A stretch of 64,000 bases of DNA from Mariannaea sp. PMI_226 (lineage: Eukaryota; Ascomycota; Sordariomycetes; Hypocreales; Nectriaceae), in assembly GCA_024336345.1 (NCBI GenBank), contig JANFOG010000017.1, positions 480,419 through 544,418 on the forward strand. The letters run 5' to 3'. The translations under genes and the position numbers were made by a program. Shown here piece by piece: positions 9,950 through 21,667 of this stretch. Under the pieces are notes generated by a model. That model made no database searches and was not told where the DNA came from. It saw only the letters and a list, made by a program, of their open reading frames with translations. How positions within the stretch are numbered: position 1 is the first letter of the stretch; each line of letters starts with the position of its first letter.

Positions 9950-12900
9950 ATGGAAACCCAAAGACTCCTAACGAACCTTCAATTATATATCGACCCCAAC
10001 GCCCGTGTTCTCATCTGTTGCCGGAACGAATGCCTCTGCGCCCTCTCCACTGATGGCTCACGCGTCACCACACATCTTAGAGACAAGCATAATATCCCAG
10101 CAGACATGAGGAAGGGCCTGACCAAGGTGCTCAAGACGCAGCGCTTGCTCGATCCTGATAAGGCCCTCCCACGGGAGGATGGTTTACCAGAACATCCCTA
10201 CCTTCGAACCTACGATGGCTTTGACTGTGATGGGTGCACATTTCGCACAGTTAGTCTCCAGTCAATGAAACGCCACTTCTCCGACCCAGCGATGCACGAT
10301 CAATGCCGCCACTACGGTCAAACTCGCTCCCCGAACGAAGTTGACGAGCTATTCCAGTACGTCTTTTTGCAGACGTGGGTAAGTGGCCCTGGGAGACAAT
10401 ACTGGCTTATCGAACGCAATGGCAGCCGGCTGCGGCCGATCGGGGGCCAGCAGGTTCAGGACCATCTGAGGTCGATACGCGAACGGGAACGGGAACGTGA
10501 GCGTAGGCAGACGACATCTGCGGTGGGGGCTGGAGATTACCACAGCATGCCATCAAAGCGGCTACGAGCATCATCACCGGATTTAAGCTCGGGTTCAGGG
10601 AACTTAACATTTGCTGAAAAAACCCCTTGGATTGAGCGAACTGGTTGGGAGGAGATGTACCGAGGCAAGAATCGATCGGTGCTCTCCGCCTTGATGGAAA
10701 GACCCGATTCCTGGCCTCATTATTTGGGTCAGGATCACGTCCTCGGTTACTGCAGCACAAATGATTCAGAAACGGACGTTATCATCAGTCCAGCTGGAGA
10801 TGAGTTGAGGATAGCCGCCATCCTTAACCTGTTCGATCGAGTGATGGATCAGTGCGAAGAAACAGCAAGAAAGACTAGCCGGGGTATCCTCTGCTGGTTG
10901 CGGAGCAGTCGAGCGTTGTCATGCTATCCAAAGCCATTTACGTTTGTAAGCAGCCCCTCGACTACAAAAGGATATCGTCTTTTATTCAAAAGATGTCTTG
11001 CTCTGGTCCTGCGAGCCTACCGCATGGCTTCAGCCAATCGACAAAAGTTTATCGGGTCCCGCCTCAGCAAGAAGCAGATACGCTATTTGGAGTTAGTATG
11101 GAACCATGCGTACTGGGATCATGCAAAAGAGATGACGAGTCTATCGGCAGATACAGGTCACGCCAGAGCTAGAGCTGGAGAAGCAGTTCTCAACTCTGTC
11201 AGGAGGCGTCGTGATCCTCCTGAAGTTGATAGTGATGGTGATGAGGAAAAGTGGACGGATGATGATGAGGGTGACTGTAGTGATAGTGACGGTGACGACG
11301 ATGGTAGCGATGCTGATGGGGATGATGACTACGACAATGAAGATGACGACGAGGATGTCGCTGAAGAGTGCCAGGAAGACGAGGAAGATAATGCCGGTGT
11401 ACTAACTGGAAGTTGGGCAGGAACCACGAACTCTTTGGAAGAGGAATGTGGAGAGAGCACTGCAGACCAGCTGGCAGAGCTGCTAGAATATTTGTTTGGG
11501 CTGACGGCATCACTCTGCACTCAGACTCTAATCAATGGCCAGCCGAGCTCGACGATATTGGTATATGCTAGCGGAATCCTTGGCTTCTCTTCTAATTCGA
11601 AAGCCTTTCTCCCCGCCCGATCTTATACAAAATACTTGTCAGGATTGATATACATCCAGCGGCTTGTCTTCCTCGAACTCGCTCTTCCTCTACATCGTTA
11701 TATAAAGCTTGGGATTGCTCAACGGCCGCGGATCAATCAACTTCAGCGGCTCGAGCCCATACGACAGTCCTATATGGTAAACGGCGCTCAGTCTCCTTTC
11801 GAGGAGATGATGAGCCTGCGGAACTACGGCCGGGTCTTGGCTCGAACAGATAGCCCCGCATTTCTCTTCCGCTGGAGTGACGATTCCCAAACCATCTTCC
11901 ATGGTGATGTCATGAACGTGTCTATGGGCAACTTTCGTCGTCTGCCAGACTACTTCATAGAGCAGGCCGAGGCCCTCTGTGACGAGCTGATGCTCAACTG
12001 GAGGCCTTCTGTCGACCTTACACAGATCAAAGACGACATGATGGATATGACGCAGGGCTTCTCATTCGTGAAGCACACGAAGAATAGATTACAAGAGGCA
12101 TACCTGGAGTTGTACGAAAGAGCTTGCACGACTCGGCTCCGGGGTTTATCCCGGGCGGGATCATGGAACAGCAAGGCTACATTTGCCTGGATGAAGAAGG
12201 AAGAAGCATTCCGGAGTGCCCTAGCAGGATGTATGCATCTTGGAGGCGGTCAGGTACCCCGCTGCAAGGAGCTTCTTAGCTTGTGGTGCGTCAATGGCGA
12301 GTTTGGTCCAAGAGGGATCTACGTCTATAATGGAGCCATGGTCTATATTATACGTCACCACAAGGCAAGGCGATCTACCAATCGTGAATTTGTTGTCGCT
12401 CGATTCTTATCTGCGCAGATTAGTCACCTGCTATATAAGTATTTGGTGTACATCCGGCCATTGGTGGATATGTTATATAGAGAGAGTTGCGCTGGATCTC
12501 AGGAAAGCATACAATACTCACCCCTGCTTTTCCGAGCGGAGATGAATCCTAACAGCAAACCCTGGCCAACGGGCCGGTTTACCTCCATTCTAAAAACAGC
12601 AACTAAGAAGTTATGGGACTTTCCTGTGAATTCTCAACTACTTCGGCAATTGTGCATTGCAATATCAGAAAAGCATGTGCGTGAGGTATACGAACCTTTT
12701 AATCGATTCGACGATACTGGAGCAAATGCGGACCGTAATGTGGTTTTTGCCTGGCAGAGCGGGCACCGTCCGCTACAGCGAGGATCAACATATGACCTAG
12801 ATGGTGCTTTCCCAACGAAACTTCAACCGCAGCTCCTGCACGTCTATGAATGGGCATCAACCCGATGGCATGAGTTTCTTCACCTCCCAAGCAAATTTAT

Positions 12901-15217
12901 TCCGGCGAGAATCGATCTGAGCCGGGAACAGGGACAGGGGCGACAGGTGCTGCTATGGTCCTCCTCTCCCCCATCCGACAAGACAGCAGCCAACTGGGAG
13001 AAGTTCCCTGCCACAAAATCCTTGAGCAACCAACCCACATCTCGCCGCACCCACGCTCAAGACACTAGACTCCCGGCAGCTCAGCCGCACTTCCAGAAGG
13101 AACACGGTCAAGGTGTTATGATCCATACTCGGCCGCCCAGTCCCAACAAACATCGATTGCTAAGTGATGCTACCGACATACCGGTATACGAGATTGACAG
13201 CGACTCACCTTCTCCTCTCGGAAAACGAAACCGCCTTACTGCGAAAAGAGCTGTATCGTTACATGCCAACCCGGATATAGGCGTGGGTTCTTCCCATGAT
13301 GCCGGCGGGTCGGGCATACGAGTTCAGAGTCAAAGGCAGAAACGGAAGCGGGGCCATAAGAGTGTAGCGGCAGATGATGCAGTCTCCATATCCTCAGTCG
13401 AAGGCGGGAGCTTAGAGGCCCAGACCCACGGAACCGGCACAAGGACTGCCAACCATACTTGCACGATCCCATGGGCATCATCGCCACCAGGACAACAAAA
13501 ACGGGCAGGTAAATGGAGGCGGATACATACTGACTGTGTCACTGGACCCTCATCACCTCAATTGACTATCCCTTTGGCTATGTCAATCACTAGGCGGCAA
13601 GAAATCACGGAAAGGCAGGAGACCCTGCTCGCACAGCCCTTATTCGGCTGTCTGAAGGAAGTAGACTCGGCCGAAGCGATTGAGGAGCGGCGCTCCATTC
13701 TCCAATTTCTCAGCAGGTATAGCATTGGTAAGGCGAACCCTTTTCGTCGGCAGGATCAGCTAGCAGAAGTGGTCCAGACCGTAGAGTGGTGGGGACTTGT
13801 AGGCTGCCAGCTATGTTTCGCTGCCACAGGCCAGTGTGAGCCCGATCACAACATGCACTCATGCAGGAGGAGGGGTGTTGAGGGCGAAAAGGCCAGAGTC
13901 ATACTTCAATGGTTGGAAGAGTTGGCTATACCTTTGTCATTCAGCTCTCAGCGCCGAGGTGATTGCAGCATATGTGCGCCATTTCACCCATGTAGAGAAA
14001 CGGTATTCGGGATCCTCGCGGCTGAAGATAGATCTCCAGACAAAGGAGCCATTTGGGGCAAGAGGTTTGAGGAAAAGCCTGGCCCAGACGGACACTGTGA
14101 ACACAGACCCATCATTCGACAAGTCATTGCTGCTCTCTGCGTATATGACAATCAATTTCTAGGCAAACTCATCACCAAGATGGCTTCGGATCAAGACGGC
14201 ACAGATCTAACTATACAGGCTGATGCTCAGAAGTGGTTCAAGCAGCGCATAACAATCCAGCACAATTGCTTCTCCAATCTTCTTCTAGTTTACGAATCCC
14301 TGGTGCGTGCATTTTATTTCCGCCGAAACCAAAGTCAGAGTCTTGAGGCCTTATGGGGATTCCCTCATCAACCGCCGGGACAACTGCCAATGGAGAGGAA
14401 TCTAGAATTGGAATCAGATGTGGAGCTTTCCGGCTGGGACGATGCAGAAGAGGTGAGCCGGTGGGAGGCCTCTCTCGTATGGTGGATAGGCAAGTGTAGC
14501 TTCTGTGCGAGCCGTGGCCTTCAAGGCCATCATATCCTGCATATGCTTCGAGAATGCAAGAGGGGCGGCGCGGACAAAGTAAAGAGCGAGCTTGGCATTG
14601 CCATGTATAAGGAGGGGATTCTTCCGTCAGGAGGGTGTAGAAATTGCCATCTCCCATTTGAGCTTTGCAACAGCTGGTTTAAGCAGAGGGATGGAAAGTG
14701 GGTACACCTAAACCCAAACCGCCCCCAGTGCCAATACAATAGATATCTCCTAGGAGATGTTATTATTGGATTGTATTACTCGGGGAGGAGTGAGTTTAAG
14801 GAGAGCATTCTTGAACAGGCTGAGGAGTATTGTGAAGCTCATAGCTTTCAGATGGATTTTGAAGAGGAAACAGTAGCTTGCAGTTTATCACAGGACATTA
14901 CTGTGGCTGGGGTTAAGGGATCAGAGATGATTCGCATGCTGGCATTACTGACAAGGAGAATATGGGCAAGGATGGGGGAGGGCAGTTACGGAGGCAGAGA
15001 GCGCATTGGGGAGAATTTTAGTTGGTATAAATCATCTCCTATTGCCTCTAGTGGGTCTGAGGGTAGCCGAGGTATAGAGCTGGCTGTTGCTACTGCCACT
15101 AGTGATGATGAAAAGGATGGAGAGGAAGAAGGGGAGAATGTAGATGAAGTAGCCGCATTCCTCTATCGTATCCACCGCGAGGATGAGGAGATATTCAGGC
15201 AGTATAGTGCTAGATGA
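9950..15217 (+). CDS. OrsD-type finger / tyrosine-recombinase-like / double cysteine-module protein (helicase-less TLH relative)
   Basis: A 1755-residue uninterrupted ORF. The ATG at 9950 is the first in frame. Residues ~20-160 are an OrsD-type finger region (CCRNEC..HLRDKH, then CDGCTFRTVSLQSMKRHF) ending FLQTWVSGPGRQYWLIE. An acidic Asp/Glu-rich linker lies at ~425-480. Residues ~760-980 match the core that precedes the RecQ domain in telomere-linked helicases, with candidate tyrosine recombinase residues in order: R771 (PRCKELLSL), K805 (RHHKARR), R899 (LLRQLCIAIS), H939 (SGHRP) and Y948 (STYDLD). Residues ~1000-1200 are disordered with KRKR-type basic runs. The C-terminus holds two similar cysteine modules (~1285-1345, CQLC..CSICAPFHPC; ~1515-1570, CSFC..CRNCHLPFELC), the second resembling the TLH C-terminal module. 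No P-loop or DEAH-like helicase motif is present. Probably the mobility protein of family B; activity is inferred. Confidence 0.75.
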   Translation: METQRLLTNLQLYIDPNARVLICCRNECLCALSTDGSRVTTHLRDKHNIPADMRKGLTKVLKTQRLLDPDKALPREDGLPEHPYLRTYDGFDCDGCTFRTVSLQSMKRHFSDPAMHDQCRHYGQTRSPNEVDELFQYVFLQTWVSGPGRQYWLIERNGSRLRPIGGQQVQDHLRSIRERERERERRQTTSAVGAGDYHSMPSKRLRASSPDLSSGSGNLTFAEKTPWIERTGWEEMYRGKNRSVLSALMERPDSWPHYLGQDHVLGYCSTNDSETDVIISPAGDELRIAAILNLFDRVMDQCEETARKTSRGILCWLRSSRALSCYPKPFTFVSSPSTTKGYRLLFKRCLALVLRAYRMASANRQKFIGSRLSKKQIRYLELVWNHAYWDHAKEMTSLSADTGHARARAGEAVLNSVRRRRDPPEVDSDGDEEKWTDDDEGDCSDSDGDDDGSDADGDDDYDNEDDDEDVAEECQEDEEDNAGVLTGSWAGTTNSLEEECGESTADQLAELLEYLFGLTASLCTQTLINGQPSSTILVYASGILGFSSNSKAFLPARSYTKYLSGLIYIQRLVFLELALPLHRYIKLGIAQRPRINQLQRLEPIRQSYMVNGAQSPFEEMMSLRNYGRVLARTDSPAFLFRWSDDSQTIFHGDVMNVSMGNFRRLPDYFIEQAEALCDELMLNWRPSVDLTQIKDDMMDMTQGFSFVKHTKNRLQEAYLELYERACTTRLRGLSRAGSWNSKATFAWMKKEEAFRSALAGCMHLGGGQVPRCKELLSLWCVNGEFGPRGIYVYNGAMVYIIRHHKARRSTNREFVVARFLSAQISHLLYKYLVYIRPLVDMLYRESCAGSQESIQYSPLLFRAEMNPNSKPWPTGRFTSILKTATKKLWDFPVNSQLLRQLCIAISEKHVREVYEPFNRFDDTGANADRNVVFAWQSGHRPLQRGSTYDLDGAFPTKLQPQLLHVYEWASTRWHEFLHLPSKFIPARIDLSREQGQGRQVLLWSSSPPSDKTAANWEKFPATKSLSNQPTSRRTHAQDTRLPAAQPHFQKEHGQGVMIHTRPPSPNKHRLLSDATDIPVYEIDSDSPSPLGKRNRLTAKRAVSLHANPDIGVGSSHDAGGSGIRVQSQRQKRKRGHKSVAADDAVSISSVEGGSLEAQTHGTGTRTANHTCTIPWASSPPGQQKRAGKWRRIHTDCVTGPSSPQLTIPLAMSITRRQEITERQETLLAQPLFGCLKEVDSAEAIEERRSILQFLSRYSIGKANPFRRQDQLAEVVQTVEWWGLVGCQLCFAATGQCEPDHNMHSCRRRGVEGEKARVILQWLEELAIPLSFSSQRRGDCSICAPFHPCRETVFGILAAEDRSPDKGAIWGKRFEEKPGPDGHCEHRPIIRQVIAALCVYDNQFLGKLITKMASDQDGTDLTIQADAQKWFKQRITIQHNCFSNLLLVYESLVRAFYFRRNQSQSLEALWGFPHQPPGQLPMERNLELESDVELSGWDDAEEVSRWEASLVWWIGKCSFCASRGLQGHHILHMLRECKRGGADKVKSELGIAMYKEGILPSGGCRNCHLPFELCNSWFKQRDGKWVHLNPNRPQCQYNRYLLGDVIIGLYYSGRSEFKESILEQAEEYCEAHSFQMDFEEETVACSLSQDITVAGVKGSEMIRMLALLTRRIWARMGEGSYGGRERIGENFSWYKSSPIASSGSEGSRGIELAVATATSDDEKDGEEEGENVDEVAAFLYRIHREDEEIFRQYSAR

Positions 15218-16746
15218 GGAGTATTTAATTAAGCAAGCAGTTACAAGAAAGCTGTTTATTACATACCGGAGCACCTGTTTGTTATCTATAAGCCATGTAG
15301 GGCGGCAGTGGTCGCCAACAAAGTGGTCAGTTATATCAAATCATAGCATAGAGGAAGATCAATCAACAGCAAGCTGAAGCAGCTTTATGAGGCCGTAAAG
15401 GTCAGTATTGGTATCATTTGCAACCAGAAAGAATTGCAGTAATAGCCAATGCCGCTCCCAACAATAGCCACGATCCTGACGTGAGGGTTGCGGGTGGGGC
15501 AAGTTAGAGTGTTTTTGGAGGTAGGGTAACCTTTCAACAAATCAGCTACGACCCAACTAGTAGAGTCATCACAACGGTTCATAGGGTCAGGGTTGGGACG
15601 TGTGTCGTGTGGGACTCAGTGAAATACAAAAGGCAGTTCAAATGCAATATAAAAATATATCTTAAATGCACCACAACAATACATATAATAAAAAATACAC
15701 CAAGCGATAGCAACCATCGTAATGAACATGATACAGAAGACTATAGCATTTTATATTATTTCCTCGATCTTTTATGCCCAATTCAAGAGATAAATCAACA
15801 TGAAAAGAAGATGATCAGGTGGCAGGTCACGAGGTGGCTTGCCAGGTTCCATCTGTAGCCTTGTTAGGTGGCTGAGGGAATCAACCAATGTAAAGACTTA
15901 TAAACAAAATAGACCCTGTTGAGGCGTTTCTATGGACCAATCCAATCCATTATAGAATAAATGTACCCTGCTTGCCCTCTCATGAACCAATACAATGCGG
16001 TATATCCTTATCAACCTTATCCTTGGCCCACCCTCCTCCTCAGTTCTACAACAATGGGCTACCAACAACATCATGTTCACACAGATTTCAACCTCCATCT
16101 AGAGAGGCAGTAGTAATAATTATCGCTAGATTGTTTACGATAGCTAGATATGCATATCTTATAACTCTCCCGTGATTATATCTACCATACTGAGTGTAAG
16201 TCAACCAAACAATCTAGAATACTTATCCAAAAACGTCAATTCTCATCAGCTCTATCTCTACTTTTATCTAAGACCTCTCCTTCCTTTCCATTTACCCTAA
16301 AGCCATTATGATGATTATTTAGAGGCTACAACAAGAAGTAATGTGGCATTATTGTACCTCTAACTTAGCGTAGTACCCCCCCTGTTATTCTTGTAACCGC
16401 CACACTTCTCACTACCCTCATAGAATCCAATCATTTAGCTTACTAATGGTTTCTCCTGCTCCTATTGCAGGAACATCAAGACTTTCTCGTACCCTCCAAT
16501 ACATTTAGCTCCTAAGCTGTACTGTAAAGAGATTGGAAAAAAGCAATGAAGCTGGCAACGACTCGTAAGCATTCTAGGACAAAGACGGAAAATTATAAAC
16601 AAAGTAGGAAAACAAATAACAATAAAGAGTAAATAAAATAGCTAAAACGTAGAGAGATTAGAAGGGGTATACATGTGTGTGTGTGTTTGAGAAGAGTCTT
16701 TATTATTTCTTATTTTTACAAGCACCGACCATTTATACCGCGAACT
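15218..16746. other. AT-rich intergenic stretch between the two large ORFs
   Basis: No readable gene on either strand; only short frames without family features. It separates two large same-strand genes that may belong to one element. Nothing resembling the family B left end, and no inverted repeat, was seen here, so the right end of family B copy 1 remains undefined. Confidence 0.5.
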
Positions 16747-19700
16747 ATGGGCCGCCGTGCACTCTCCGCTGCAGAAAAAGCAGCCCGACAGAAACGACGG
16801 CAAGCAGAGCTCGAAGCTAGACAAGCCCAACACATTCAAGACTGTTACAATGACCCGAATATCCGTCTGGTGCACGCACCCACTCATATAGCTAATGACA
16901 ACCAAGCACAACTAAGCGAACCGAGGCGTCGAAGTCCGAGACTGGCCGATTGTATACCTCCTGCCCCAATCATTGAGGCAGGTAACGACTCTGCTGCAGC
17001 GCCGACGCCACCGTTTGAACATACCCAAACAAGACGCCAAAGCCCTCGACTCGCCGAATCAACAAATCCGGCAAATACACAGCTCGTTGAGGCCGCGGAA
17101 ACAGAGATTAGAGACACGATTGTAGTATCGCAGAGCATCTCCCCGCAATTGCCCGATTCACCTCAACCCAGTGAAGAGCATCTAGCATGGTCATCATCAC
17201 CGTCAAGAAGCCCGCAGGATGAAGAACTTTTTGAATCTCCAATTGCTGCCTTTTCCGCCCTCACCCTATGCGACGGCCCTGCTGTCCATACTGAATCTGA
17301 ACCCAAATCCGATGCCGTGTCCGAATTGGAGGTAGTCACTCTTCCTTATTCTCCGATCACCCTGGCCGTACACGAATCAGAGGAGTCCGAACGCGGAAGA
17401 ACAGCGCCGCCGCCAGAACCATCTCACCTTGAACTTCAAGATGATCCGCTATCTGAACCTAGCAGCCCTTCTCTACCAATATTAAGCACGCTAAACTCAT
17501 CGACGTCCTTTTCTTCACCAGCCTCACCACCATTGTCGTCATCAGACATAGTTGATACAATCCTCGATGGCTTTCTTCAAGCTATTCAAGACCAGGAGAC
17601 TGCAGGAGGCGCCGATTTCCTTAGTGCACAGAGTGATATATACGACCAAGTGTTCCAGAAGTATTTTGACTGTGAATGTGATTGTAAGCAATGGATTCGC
17701 ACTACAACCTCACCGATGAAGTTCTAACCTTAATTCTTTCCTACCTAGGTCCATACCCGCACGAGCTAAACGAACCCGAACATACCCATACCCTTCAAGA
17801 ACGAACCGAATATCTCCAGCGATCCCTTCCATCACTCCCAGACATCTTCGGTGAACATGACTCTTATGATCCTCGGGCCTTCTTCTCTCAATGGCAAACT
17901 TTCCTCTCGAACCAACCGACCGAACCGCTGTCCTTCCGCAAAACACAAGCTACCCTTCCCCAGCACTCTATCACAGTCACTCGGCAATGGGATGTGGATA
18001 GCATTTGGCTAGGTGCGACTAACCTATCCGCCATCCAACCTCCAAATGACTTCCATCTCTCCTTCTTGCCCTCTTATAGTCGCAACCTTACCACAAACCA
18101 GGTCATCCAGCCTCATGGACTTGACCTTGCGAATACGCGGCATATCCCCTTCGGTTACTTCAATACGAAAAGTGTCCGGTTCTCTGCTTTCCTATTCTTC
18201 CCAAATGCCGCCCGCTCAAGAACATCGGCCTCTTCCAATAGCCTATCTGACCAACGACAAAGGGATCTTTACGATACTATTATCATCCCGGCGGCATACG
18301 AGACGGTTCGCGACCCTCTGCGGCAAGAGATTCCGCGTACATATGATATTGCTTATGCTAAATCGCGATCTTACCAAGAAAAGCCGAGTACAGGCCCTTG
18401 GAGGGCGGAAGATGAGAGCCGGTCCTTCCGTTTGACATATACCCTCCCTGCCGAAGACCTCGAGCGCTTCTGGAAATCAGTGGTTAGTAAGGCCAATGCG
18501 CTCCAGATCCCAACTCGGCGCGGGGACGAAGTTGCCTATTTTCGGAACCCACGTCTCCTCTTTCAGGCCCACGACCTGAAGAATACATTTGCTCGACCAA
18601 CTCTGGAAGAAGCTCTTTCTCTCTTTCAAGAGACAGCCCTTGGAGCTCTCGATCCTACCAAACTAGACATTCACTCTTGTTGGTTAGACATAGGAATGCG
18701 GGACTATGTTAGCAGCCCGCCCTCTCAGGATCTTCAACAAGCGGAACCTTATACGCTCCTCTGGAAGAGTCATTGTCATCGGCGACTGCACGAGCGGCTC
18801 CTGAACATTGCACCGGATACCACTCTTCAAGCAACCTACTTTCGGTCCTTTCTACTCCGTGATGCAGGTACCTATACTTCAAAAGTAAAGCCGACTCGCA
18901 CCGCAAATTTGGGACACTCTGAGTCTCGACAATTAGGTATCCCACGCGCCAAGGCCTACAATTGCAACAAGGAGATCTATTCAGTCATATACAATGACTA
19001 TTATCTCTTTAGTTCTCCCTCACTCCCGTATCTCGCCCTCCAGGACAATTTAATCCAAGATTTGTCTACTATGAGCCGAGACCGCCAGCGGGCCCACGTG
19101 GTGCAGCTTAACCGTGCCTCTCTATTCCAGGCATGGGAAGCAAACAAACGGCACTTAAGAGCTATCTCAGATCCACAAGCGTTAACCAACTACGGTATCA
19201 GGAAGGAAGTTACCTTCCGCCTCGACACTATCCTCACAATGTTCAATCGTGGCTTCTTTCATCCTGATCAGAGCCCTTGTACCGGCCCCATCACCCGAGT
19301 GATCCCACTCTGCCCCAAACCGCAAACACATTACCCCCTTTGGGTTATTCCGACAAAGACCATCAATACCTTTATTTTTACACAAGCTGCGCGCCTGGTT
19401 CTTCCACTTGATCACCTCTTTCAAGAAGCAACATCGTTAAACACAGTTGGCCAGCCTATTGTACACAACCCCGCTGAGTCCTCAGTCCGACAAATCCTCG
19501 CCTTATACACTGCCCAACTCTTCTGTCGACTCCTTATACATGCTCTTAGTAGTGAGCGAGAGTTGAACTACGATAAATGGATATGGAATTCGGTATGGAG
19601 AGTTAGAAGCAAAGGAGGAACTATGATGGAGCGGAGAGGCTTAGGACTTGAGGGCCCCATTGCCGCTTCCGGGATGTCGTGGATTCCCCCTACCCAATTT

Positions 19701-21449
19701 GATTGGGGGCGAGGACATATTGCACTCGAAACACTTGTCCAGCTTTATATCCCCCGGAGTCCTCTGCAATCCCGCGTAGCCTCACAAACAAACATTCAGT
19801 CTCTTACTACTTCGCAGCTAACAGTCGAGTTCGTTCTCCAGGAGTGGCTCCAAGATGCTCGACGGGCATTTTGCGAGGGGCGAGAACAAGACGGAAGAAA
19901 AGTAGCTGGTCAAATTTTGAAACTTTGTGCCGAGGAGATTGCTCGAGCTTACTATCAACACCTTCTCTCCAAAATGAAGTCGTATTGGGACCGGGTGCGG
20001 GATGGCATCGGACGTGCCAACATTCCCAAACTTACCCGGCTACAGCAAGCCCAAAAAGATGCCGCAGTCGAAAAGAGCAAGATCGTCACCGCACAGACGA
20101 TATGGGAGGTCTATATGGAGGCATGGGCGGAGTATGCCGCAAGACAACCGGCTAATTCGCTTGAAGGAGACTCTATGCCGAGTGAATTACCTTATTGGAT
20201 GACCACTCGTAAGTACCTACCTCCTAAGGATAGCTAGTCACACTTTATCTTCAAGCATCTCTTTCACCACCCAAAGCCTGTAACATGGAACCGCGCCCAT
20301 TTCCTTCAAGTCTATCGGACCTTTAAAAGCCTTTGGGATACTATTCGGGAGCCAGCTGGTGAATTCGATGACCGCCTTCAACACATTTTAGATTACTATA
20401 TTCTAGTCGCCTTCAATAGTGACCAAACAAAGGAAGTCGGCACAAATCATGCCCGCAACACCTGGTACCATGGCAAGCCAGCCTTCTTTCAGATCCAGTA
20501 CTGGGCGCCTTACCTTTCGCCGCCACTAAGCAATAGCAACATACGTTTGCAGTCTGTCACAAATCAGCGTCGCTGCTCCGAAGGGCTATCTCCAAGAATG
20601 AGACCAAGAATCTTGACTCCAAAAGAGTTTCAAGGCCTTGAAGGCATTCTCCACGAAGATTGGGTGCATGTTATGGTCAATACCGAAAAATTACGTTCTT
20701 GCAACCAACGTATGATCAACCATCACTGTCGACAGGCTCTACGATATATGACCCTCCTTGCAGGGCCAATATAGGGGCGTGGTGGGGCCCTGGATTATAT
20801 TGCACCGTGGAGGTTGGGGAAGTTACGGGATCGAGAAGATGTAGAAGAGGATATTTTCTGCGTTCCTATACCAGCTATTAATATTACGCGGCATGATTTT
20901 GATGTAGTGCTCAGCCAGCCTACAATTATCCTACCGACTCAACATAATATTATGGGCCTATTTAGGACTATCAAGTCATTTCCAGGCCTTACCCCCGGTA
21001 TTTCCCAGAGGCTCCGGTGGGCAAAGTGTCAACTACACAATAATGGCAATCATTATGATCTTTGCAGCCATCTCAATGCCAAGAAGGAGGCAGCAGCAGG
21101 ATTACCGCAACCATCATCACTAATACAACAGTTTTTATTCCAAGCCGAGCCCCCACAGCAGCACATCCACACAGAAGATATAGACAATTTGGAGGAAGAA
21201 CTGGAGGAAGTTGACTATGAACAGAGCGATACATCCCTATGGGCTCGCCCCCTTTCATTGAAAGTACATTTACCACCCTCCCATTGGCCCCATACCCCTG
21301 AAAACCGCCTTTCACTTAAAAAGCAATATGTAAATAAGTACATCAGCCTATGTTTTTATTTCAAAGTACATAATCTGGCCTCTTATTGGCTGTTCTACTA
21401 TAGGCCCATTTTATTTTCTTCTTCTTCTCTCCAACTTTACTATCCTTAG
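16747..21449 (+). pseudogene. Large unrecognised gene with two in-frame CAG-to-TAG stops
   Basis: Exon 1 (ATG 16747 to 17683) and exon 2 (from 17749) are joined by a 65-bp intron with a GTAAGC donor, CTAAC branch and TAG acceptor. The frame then runs to TAG at 20235, continues in the same frame to TAG at 20772, and on to a stop at 21449. Both stops look like CAG changed to TAG (CpA to TpA), and the reading continues protein-like across them, so an ancestral product of about 1545 residues is likely (1141 to the first stop). The N-terminus is basic (MGRRALSAAEKAARQKRR) with two RR-x-SPRLA motifs and a long Ser/Pro-rich acidic region. From residue ~313 the protein looks globular, with no domain I recognise. 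It lies downstream of the recombinase-like gene on the same strand and could be its partner in one element, or older host sequence. Confidence 0.6.
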
Positions 21450-21529
21450 CTGAACTAAACTCTGTATTATCTTATTCCTAATGCATGAAGGAGATGCTGT
21501 AGAAAATTTTTACAATCGCGTCGCGTAAA

Positions 21530-21546
21530 CGCGTCTCTTACGTGAC
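21530..21546. promoter_or_regulatory. Inverted copy of the 17-bp OrsD-ORF upstream motif
   Basis: Reverse complement of the motif at 1331-1347 (15 of 17 identical), embedded in a CG-rich patch within AT-rich DNA. It lies about 120 bp before the ATG at 21668. Bases 21450-21667 otherwise hold no gene. Confidence 0.3.
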
Positions 21547-21667
21547 CCTACAATATAGTATACATAAGAGCAGGCCAGCCAGCAGATAGCTTCATATCTC
21601 ACCTAAATCAGTTTAATCAACATCATCATCTACCCAATATCATGCAATATCATTTTCAATATATAGC

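Noticed and set aside
11199..11513. His/Arg-rich minus-strand ORF
   Set aside because: It is the antisense of the Asp/Glu-coding acidic linker of the 9.9-kb protein; the same shadow appears at the second copy.
9950..21449. Starship-type giant transposon with a DUF3435 captain
   Set aside because: The recombinase-like core is of the OrsD/TLH type and I see no DUF3435 signature; typical cargo families were not recognised either.
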